Below are positions 45,507-51,494 of a DNA stretch of 51,494 bases, one piece after another. Both the position numbers and the translations under genes were made by a program. Below the pieces are notes generated by a model, which saw only the letters and a program-made list of their open reading frames with translations, was not told where the DNA came from and searched no databases. Each line of letters begins with the position of its first letter. Position 1 is the first letter of the stretch. The stretch is taken from contig JAQWTL010000045.1 of NCBI GenBank assembly GCA_029242715.1, forward strand, positions 1-51,494, written 5' to 3'. This DNA is from Phycisphaerales bacterium (GTDB taxonomy: Bacteria > Planctomycetota > Phycisphaerae > Phycisphaerales > SM1A02).

Positions 45507-46580
45507 ATGAGCAGACAGTTCAAACCGCTCGCTGTGTTGCTGATGAAAAGCTTGTACTCGATGCTGTTGATATTCATGCTCGTTGATGGAACCACCACGC
45601 ATGCAGAGATCATTCCCGACATCGTCTATGAATCACCCGGATGCACGGATCCTGCCCTGGACGTCCATCTACCTGACAGCGGCCTGATCGCTGGCACGCC
45701 TACGATCCTGTACATACATGGTGGCGCCTGGGTCTCAGGCGACAAGGCTGCAGATCATGAACTGCTGCAGGCAATCAGTGAAGGTGGCTATGCGGTTGTC
45801 TCCGGAAACTACACGCTGACAACACCTGAACGGGCTGGGTATCCACAGTCCATTCATGATGTAAAAGCCATGGTTCGATGGATTCGCACCGCTGGATTCC
45901 AATACGGCCTGTCTTCAACCATCGTGGCCACCGGTCCATCAGTCGGCGGGTATTACACGAAGTTCCTGGCAACAACTGGAGGCATTGAACAGTTCGAACC
46001 ACTGCAGGCGCCCGAAGGGGGGTATGACATCCAGGCTGGCATCCCGTTCTGGGGGCTCTCTGATCTTCTTCGTCAGGCAGAAGACATGGGCAGCAGCGGC
46101 CCTCTGGCCTGGTTCATGGGGACTTCATATGGCCACAACACTGCGAGCCTATATATGGAAGCTTCACCTGTGAACTGGGCTGATCAAGATGATGCACCCA
46201 TGCACATGGTTCATGGGCTTGAAGATCCATGGCATCCCTGGCGACAATCATTCTGGATGCACGAGGCGCTCTTGGCCGCAGAGGTCCCATCTTCTCTGGA
46301 GTACTTCCAGGGAGGACATGGTTACGAGGCATATGGAGGGATGGATGCTGCCGCGGACATGCTCATGTCTCAAATCCCGATCCTCCTGGCATCTGGGCGA
46401 ACCGCTGATCTCAATCTCGATGGATCCGTCGATGTGACTGATGTTTTGATGGTGGTGGATCATTGGGGTTCATGCCCCGACCTGCCCGTGGACTGTCCGG
46501 CAGATCTGGATGCTGATGGTGACGTGGGCGTTGATGACCTTCTTGAAGTACTGCAAATGTACGGCGGCCCCCCCGCCTGA
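45507..46580 (+). CDS. Secreted alpha/beta hydrolase with dockerin-like C-terminus
   Basis: A protein of about 357 residues. Several in-frame ATGs exist from 45411 on and none has a good ribosome site; 45507 gives a plausible signal peptide (KSLYSMLLIFMLVDGTTTHA). The hydrolase domain has the oxyanion motif YIHGGAWVSGD, nucleophile elbow GPSVG, an Asp in HGLEDPWHPW and a His in GGHGYEAYGG, as in esterases of the carboxylesterase/feruloyl-esterase type. The C-terminus carries two dockerin-like calcium loops, ADLNLDGSVDVTDVLMVVD and ADLDADGDVGVDDLLEVLQ. It probably cleaves an ester outside the cytoplasm; substrate unknown. Confidence 0.85.
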   Translation: MSRQFKPLAVLLMKSLYSMLLIFMLVDGTTTHAEIIPDIVYESPGCTDPALDVHLPDSGLIAGTPTILYIHGGAWVSGDKAADHELLQAISEGGYAVVSGNYTLTTPERAGYPQSIHDVKAMVRWIRTAGFQYGLSSTIVATGPSVGGYYTKFLATTGGIEQFEPLQAPEGGYDIQAGIPFWGLSDLLRQAEDMGSSGPLAWFMGTSYGHNTASLYMEASPVNWADQDDAPMHMVHGLEDPWHPWRQSFWMHEALLAAEVPSSLEYFQGGHGYEAYGGMDAAADMLMSQIPILLASGRTADLNLDGSVDVTDVLMVVDHWGSCPDLPVDCPADLDADGDVGVDDLLEVLQMYGGPPA

Positions 46581-46698
46581 ACACCCGCCAGCATGATCAC
46601 CAGCCCCGGCACAGCACGCTTTCCGTTCCATTCCACAATCCCCCATTGATCTCCATGACGACCAACACCACAATGGATGACTCTCAGCAGTCAGACCC

Positions 46699-48156
46699 AT
46701 GAAACACCTCACGTTCCTCTTTGCCAGCCTCTTGTCCGTCACCCACGCCTCTGCCGATGTGCTTGAGGTGCCGGCTGACTACCCGACGATCTTGTCAGCG
46801 CTCCTCGCCGCCCAGGATGGTGACACCATCGCCATTGCAGCGGGAACCTACCAGATGTCGTATCTCGAGCCGGGGGGCTTGAGCATTATCATCACAGGTG
46901 AAACCCATCCCGATGGGACCCCAGCGACCATCATCGATGGCATGCAGTCCGGAGCCGTACTGCAATGCAATAACGGCGAGGACAATACGACGATCTTCCG
47001 CAACCTGGTGCTCACCAACGGGTCTTCGTATTACGGCGGTGGCATGACACTCTTCAACGAGAGCAGCCCTCGAGTTGAAAACTGTCATTTCATTAACAAC
47101 ACCGGAACCATCGAGGGAGGCGGCATCCATATCCGTGGCCAGTGTCAGCCGGAATTCATCGACTGCGTCATCCGGGATAATCTTGCGACTGGACATGGCG
47201 GCGGTGTCTTCTGCATGGATGGCGGAACGCCATCCTTCATCGACTGCACGATTTCAACCAACGAAGCCTCCCAACATGGTGGCGGCGTCTACGGCATTCA
47301 ATCAAGTGTCTCGCTCACATCCTGCAACATCACTGGAAACACAGCCACTCGAGGCGGTGGCATGTACAGCATCCAGGACTGCACCCCCACCCTCCAGAAC
47401 TGCACCTTCTCCGACAACGTGGCCAGCATTGACGGCGGTGGGATGTACAACCTTCTGAATTGCAACCCCGTTCTGGAGAACTGCACCTTCACAGCCAACT
47501 CTGTCACAGGCGGACAGTTTGCCTTTGGCGGCGGCATGTACAACCGCGACAACAGCAATCCCCAACTGACCAGTTGTACTTTTCGAAACAACCAGTCAAC
47601 GTCAGCATTTTCATCTGGCGGCGCCATTGCCAACACGGACAGCAGCCCTTCACTGACTGCCTGCCTGCTGGAAGCCAATACCACGAACGGTGCCGGTGGC
47701 GGGATGTCGAATACCGGAGCCGGCTGTGAACCTGTTCTCATTGGATGCCAGATCATGGGCAACAACTCGACCAATGGTGGCGGGCTTTCCTTCTACGGCG
47801 ATGCAACAGCCCAGATCATCGACTGTGAAGTGACAACAAACACGGCAACGAATGGAGGCGGAATACTCAACTTCAGTGGAATCAGCCCTGACATCTCGGG
47901 CACCATTGTCTGTGGCAATACTCCTGATCAGATCGATGGCGGCTGGATCGATCAAGGCAATAATGACATCACCGATACATGCCCGGACTGCATCGGCGAT
48001 GCGACCGGCGACGGCATGGTTGACGTCAATGATGTGCTCTATCTCATCTCGGTCTGGGATACAGCCGATTCCAATGCCGATTTCGATGGCGATGGGCTCG
48101 TCGATACCGATGACGTGCTCATCCTGCTGAGTCACTACGGCGAAACCTGCATCTGA
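46699..48156 (+). CDS. Secreted parallel beta-helix protein with dockerin-like C-terminus
   Basis: A 485-residue exported protein. A signal peptide (LTFLFASLLSVTHASA) and a beta-helix entry (VPADYPTILSALLAAQDGDTI in pieces) are followed by about 14 rungs of the form GGGMxNxxxCxPxLxNCTFxxN, with Cys recurring on successive rungs. The C-terminus has two dockerin-like loops (DATGDGMVDVNDVLYLIS and DFDGDGLVDTDDVLILLS). It shares rung pattern and the block NGEDxxT with the protein at 39456, so the two are probably paralogues. The start is 118 bases after the hydrolase gene; possibly one unit. Function on an external polysaccharide or surface is inferred. Confidence 0.87.
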   Translation: MKHLTFLFASLLSVTHASADVLEVPADYPTILSALLAAQDGDTIAIAAGTYQMSYLEPGGLSIIITGETHPDGTPATIIDGMQSGAVLQCNNGEDNTTIFRNLVLTNGSSYYGGGMTLFNESSPRVENCHFINNTGTIEGGGIHIRGQCQPEFIDCVIRDNLATGHGGGVFCMDGGTPSFIDCTISTNEASQHGGGVYGIQSSVSLTSCNITGNTATRGGGMYSIQDCTPTLQNCTFSDNVASIDGGGMYNLLNCNPVLENCTFTANSVTGGQFAFGGGMYNRDNSNPQLTSCTFRNNQSTSAFSSGGAIANTDSSPSLTACLLEANTTNGAGGGMSNTGAGCEPVLIGCQIMGNNSTNGGGLSFYGDATAQIIDCEVTTNTATNGGGILNFSGISPDISGTIVCGNTPDQIDGGWIDQGNNDITDTCPDCIGDATGDGMVDVNDVLYLISVWDTADSNADFDGDGLVDTDDVLILLSHYGETCI

Positions 48157-48464
48157 AGAGCACGCTCTAAACGCGGAAGTCCGCACGTAAGGAAAACCTC
48201 AAAATTGGGTTTCCTGCGTTCGCCCCACGAACGAAAACTGAAGGCCCGGTGCCATGACCAGTTCAGCAGAACAAGTGGTCAGTTTTTGAATGACCACCGT
48301 CAAGGAGTTCCAATAACGTTGCAGCAGCTCCCGCTGGATCTGCGAATACCGGTTATAAGACGCTGTTTGTATCAAAACGACCCTTTTTAGGTGCCCGAGT
48401 CCCCATCCATGCCATTCTGTATGAACGGCCTTGGAATGCCCGTGTCCCCTGAAGGAGAGAAGAG
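48157..48464 (+). other. Intergenic region with hairpins before the ASST-like gene
   Basis: These 308 bases contain a perfect AGAGC-AC-GCTCT hairpin directly after the beta-helix stop (48157-48168), a 6-bp stem near 48191-48216 that may end that transcript, and a perfect 7-bp stem at 48275-48281/48291-48297. No gene or known RNA is recognised. Confidence 0.4.
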
Positions 48465-50045
48465 ATGTTGTTGAATAGCTTTGGATCATCGGCTTGCCCG
48501 ATTGCCCTGTCCCTCGCGATATCTAGCATGGCCATCGCTGGTGAAACTCCCACCATGGGACTCATTACGGCCTGTGATGACGCCGCCCCCTGCTCAGACA
48601 CCTATAAGTTGTTTGCCCCGTTGAATGGCACACAGACTTTCCTCATCGACAACGATGGAATGATGATTAACTCATGGGTTGATGACTACGTTGCAGGCAA
48701 CGCACTGTACATGCTTGAAAATGGAACGCTCCTGCGTTGTTCGGATAATGGACCGGTCGATGGTGGACCTGCCGCTGGTGGCGACGGTGGCTGTGCCAGC
48801 ATCTTTGATTGGGACAACAACCTGCTGTGGCGGTATTGCCATAACACGACTGAACACCGTCTCCATCATGACATCCAACCCATGCCCAATGGCAATATCC
48901 TGATGATCTCATGGGAAGTGAAATCGAATGCAGAAGCATTAGCTGCTGGCCGAGACCCTGCTTTCATTACCGATGAAGATGGAGAAGTCTGGCCGCTCTG
49001 GATCATCGAACTTGAACCTGATCTCAATACTGCTGACCAGGGAACCATCGTGTGGGAATGGAGAGCGTGGGACCATCTCGTCCAGGATTTCGATGCTACA
49101 AAGCCAAACTACGGCGTCATTGCTGACAATCCCAGCAAGATCGATCTGAACTATGGGCGTGATGGCCGGGCTGACTGGTTACATGTCAATGCCATTGATT
49201 ACAACGAAACACTTGACCAGATCGTCATCTCCTCCCCGTTCGTCAACGAGATCTGGATCATCGATCATGACACGACGACCCAGGAGGCTGCTGGTCCTGC
49301 CGGTGATCTGCTGTATCGCTGGGGTAACCCTCTGGCCTACGATCGTGGAACCGCAGATGATCAGACGCTGTTCTTTAATCATGATTGTCGCTGGATTCCC
49401 GAGGGCTACCCCGGTGCGGGCAATATCACCGTTTTCAATAACGGCAGTACTCGGCCAGGCACCCGGTATTCCCGCGCTGATGAAATCGTGACTCCCCTTC
49501 TGTCAGATGGCACCTACGAGCTCGTTTCCGGAGGCACCTATGGCCCAGAAGATGCCATCATCATCTACGAGGCGGATGTGCAAACCGATTTCTATAGCAG
49601 CGGCCTTTCTGGAGTCGAACGGACCGAATCAGGCACTACCCTGATCTGCATGGGTCGTGGTTCTGGCACTGATCCTGTTGGCGGGCAGTTCTTTGAGGTT
49701 GACGAAAGTGGTGAAGTGATTTGGCGGTATATCAACCCCGTGACGCCGGCGGGTCCTCTGAATCAGGGCGATGTTCCCAGTGGACAGAATGCATTCCGTT
49801 GCAGCCAGTATCCCGTTGACTATGTCGGCTTTGATGGACAGGACCTCACTCCACAGGGACCACTTGAAATCCCAGTCCCTTGTCCGGGTGATACCGATGG
49901 TGATAACGATGCTGATGTCGATGACATTCTGGCAGCCATTGCTCAGTTCGGAAGTGATGGCAGTCAAGGCGCTGACGTAAATGATGACGGCACGGTCAAT
50001 GTCGATGATATTCTTCTGATCATCAGCGCCTTTGGAGGCTGCTGA
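48465..50045 (+). CDS. Arylsulfotransferase-like (ASST) secreted protein with dockerin-like C-terminus
   Basis: A 526-residue exported protein; signal peptide ALSLAISSMAIAGE. The body resembles the ASST beta-propeller family: HHDIQPMPNGNILMISW, WLHVNAIDYNETLDQIVISS, NHDCRWIPEG and GNITVFNNGS match the segments carrying the family's conserved histidines. Classic ASSTs move sulfate between phenolic compounds without PAPS; whether this one is active cannot be shown. The C-terminus has two dockerin-like loops (DTDGDNDADVDDILAAIAQ and DVNDDGTVNVDDILLIIS). A GAAGGAGAG ribosome site precedes the ATG and a terminator follows. Confidence 0.82.
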   Translation: MLLNSFGSSACPIALSLAISSMAIAGETPTMGLITACDDAAPCSDTYKLFAPLNGTQTFLIDNDGMMINSWVDDYVAGNALYMLENGTLLRCSDNGPVDGGPAAGGDGGCASIFDWDNNLLWRYCHNTTEHRLHHDIQPMPNGNILMISWEVKSNAEALAAGRDPAFITDEDGEVWPLWIIELEPDLNTADQGTIVWEWRAWDHLVQDFDATKPNYGVIADNPSKIDLNYGRDGRADWLHVNAIDYNETLDQIVISSPFVNEIWIIDHDTTTQEAAGPAGDLLYRWGNPLAYDRGTADDQTLFFNHDCRWIPEGYPGAGNITVFNNGSTRPGTRYSRADEIVTPLLSDGTYELVSGGTYGPEDAIIIYEADVQTDFYSSGLSGVERTESGTTLICMGRGSGTDPVGGQFFEVDESGEVIWRYINPVTPAGPLNQGDVPSGQNAFRCSQYPVDYVGFDGQDLTPQGPLEIPVPCPGDTDGDNDADVDDILAAIAQFGSDGSQGADVNDDGTVNVDDILLIISAFGGC

Positions 50046-50081
50046 GCGCCGACTTCAAAGGACATCATTCAATTCGATTCT

Positions 50082-50114
50082 ACAGTTGGCTCCCTTGGGA
50101 GCCGACCGTTTTTT
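50082..50114 (+). terminator. Rho-independent terminator
   Basis: A long stem (50082-50094 with 50097-50109, one mismatch and one G-U pair) and a run of T at 50109-50114 lie 36 bases after the ASST-like gene. Confidence 0.85.
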
Positions 50115-50573
50115 GCGCACTCTCCATCACATCGGACACCATGACTCCGTGCATCTATCCGACGAAGTTCTGTTCCCTCGGCAATATCTGCGTACAAGTA
50201 AGAACAACGCCCAGGCTATCCCGCTGAATCGTTACCGCGAATCCTGCGACTGAACAGCAATACCCTGCCAGCAAGTCATCCCCACATTGATTTCTAAATT
50301 TCTATGAACATTGAAGGCTGCAGTGAGTCGGCTGTCCTTTCAATGAATAGGGAAACGCTGTGCAATTTGGCAAAGTGCTTTGGATGATCTCGATGTGTTG
50401 GTAGTGTGAAGACATGCGAGGAGCGATGAAGATCGTCTCCGGGGTACACACTGACATGTGAGGGGGGAAGCACGTCCACGGCTTGGACGTCGTAACCGGT
50501 GCATCGTGCACGGGGCGGTGTCTCAGCGTGACAACTTGACTGGGATGGCTTCATTTGCGAGCAGGAGAATGAC
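50115..50573 (+). other. Upstream region and structured leader of the last gene
   Basis: These 459 bases hold the promoter and leader of the final gene. A perfect 7-bp stem at 50472-50478/50484-50490 and a 5-bp stem near 50499-50511 stand about 60-100 bases before the start. A minus-strand open frame here overlaps the next gene and is not credible. AGGAGA stands six bases before the ATG at 50574. Confidence 0.4.
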
Positions 50574-51494
50574 ATGGCACGATCACTCATGAATCGGTGT
50601 ATTGCACCAGGTATCTCGATGGCAGCACTGGTGTTCACTATTGGACAAGCAACCGCCTTGGCCGATACCGAGCAAACCGCATTCTCGCTGATCGAAGGTG
50701 ATCGTCTGCCGTTGATGGATGGTTGGGGCACCCACCACCCCGGATGGTTGTATGGCTGGGATCCCAGTATCAACTCACCTGCTGTAGGACCGGCCTCGAT
50801 TGCGCTGACTCGATACGAGGCCTCATACGGTCAAAGTGACTCCTCGGCCCTGTACTGCGCAGACGACGGAGATGTCAACACTCACCAGATGAAACTTCAT
50901 CGAGATGCTGAGGTGTATCTTCCTGGGCAACAACGCAGTCATCGTTATAACCATCCGGTACTCAATGATGCCCCCTTGCCAACACTTCTGCTCTGGCACT
51001 ACAAGAAATGGGACAACAAACAGACCTATCTCATCAACTGGAATTCAACACCCCAGAGCCTTGGCGAGGACTACATGATCGACCCGAATGCCTCCTCTGA
51101 CTGCGTAACCACAGCGACGATTGGCCAGGCCACACTCGGCGGAGGATCCGGGCGTTCGTTGATCCGATATCAGGACAAGACCGTTCTGTTCGCTTCAGAG
51201 GATGATGTCATCGAACTCACTGGATTTGAGATCCATCAGCCACTGCCTGGATGTGAATCGCCATGTGAATGGATCATTTCCGATCTCCCTCGAATCGGGA
51301 TGATCAATACGCTGGATGACGGCTCGATCATGGCTGCGTTCATTGTCACCGCGACGCGTGGCTCGGGGGCCGGGGCTTCCGCGCTGTACCGAGTGACGGT
51401 CGGAATAGACAACCAACAAGAGGTGACCCTCATTGCCCGAGAAGGTCAGGACATCGGCCCCGAGATCGGTCGTGATTCAGTCAACCTCCTCACC
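50574..51494 (+). CDS. Secreted protein of unknown function, 3' partial
   Basis: The frame is open from ATG 50574 to the window end (307 residues visible). AGGAGA precedes the start by six bases. The N-terminus is a signal peptide (GISMAALVFTIGQATALA). The rest is Asp/Gly/Ser-rich and predicted beta (GGGSGRSLIRYQDKTVLFAS, FIVTATRGSGAGASALYRV), like a repeated propeller or choice-of-anchor protein, but I do not recognise a family. By analogy with its neighbours a dockerin-like end beyond the window is possible but not shown. Confidence 0.75.
   Translation, partial: MARSLMNRCIAPGISMAALVFTIGQATALADTEQTAFSLIEGDRLPLMDGWGTHHPGWLYGWDPSINSPAVGPASIALTRYEASYGQSDSSALYCADDGDVNTHQMKLHRDAEVYLPGQQRSHRYNHPVLNDAPLPTLLLWHYKKWDNKQTYLINWNSTPQSLGEDYMIDPNASSDCVTTATIGQATLGGGSGRSLIRYQDKTVLFASEDDVIELTGFEIHQPLPGCESPCEWIISDLPRIGMINTLDDGSIMAAFIVTATRGSGAGASALYRVTVGIDNQQEVTLIAREGQDIGPEIGRDSVNLLT

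Noticed and set aside
50294-50773. Minus-strand open frame of 159 codons
   Set aside because: It overlaps the start of the partial secreted gene, which has a ribosome site and signal peptide.

Overview
The window looks like chromosomal DNA of a planctomycete, most likely of the Phycisphaerae type. This is inference from features, not from a database match. The cues are: a secreted protein with a PEP-CTERM-like tail ending in a run of arginines; several secreted proteins ending in dockerin-like calcium-loop repeats; an LptD-like outer-membrane protein (diderm envelope); and a partly preserved division/cell-wall cluster with a complete FtsI. No tRNA, rRNA, CRISPR array, IS element or phage gene was found.

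Layout. 1-4.8 kb: the end of a secreted subtilase-like protein whose catalytic His and oxyanion Asn look replaced, a GNAT acetyltransferase, a PEP-CTERM-like protein, and an anti-sigma kinase/STAS pair. 4.9-7.9 kb: a long secretin with a glycine linker. 8.1-11.6 kb: carA divergent from priA. 11.7-19.6 kb, one strand: sucA-sucB, then 11 bases later rsmH, a LysM membrane protein, an FtsL-like protein and ftsI. 19.6-22.4 kb, opposite strand: a sigma-54 activator with a degenerate receiver, and a UbiA-type prenyltransferase. 22.5-28.3 kb: ribH-nusB-ftsY-lptD-rsmA. 28.3-30.6 kb: efp and rny. 31.1-33.0 kb: a duplicated ABC-2 permease. 33.0-36.5 kb: pyruvate dehydrogenase E1alpha-E1beta-E2. 36.6-39.3 kb: a chagasin-like lipoprotein divergent from a seven-heme cytochrome/TPR protein.

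39.4-51.5 kb is an accessory, secretion-rich region: two related parallel beta-helix proteins, an HWE-type sensor kinase, a PAPS-type sulfotransferase, an alpha/beta hydrolase, an arylsulfotransferase-like protein, and a further secreted protein cut by the window end. Four of these end in dockerin-like repeats, one of them degenerate and followed by a basic tandem-repeat tail. This region is the best candidate for something undescribed: a set of unlike exported proteins sharing a C-terminal module, with no cohesin or scaffold visible.

The first three quarters are mostly core genes: the 2-oxoglutarate and pyruvate dehydrogenase components (no E3 gene in the window), septal peptidoglycan synthesis, LPS export, ribosome maturation and RNA turnover. 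Start sites were moved inward from the longest reading frame where a Shine-Dalgarno sequence, a signal peptide or family alignment supported it.
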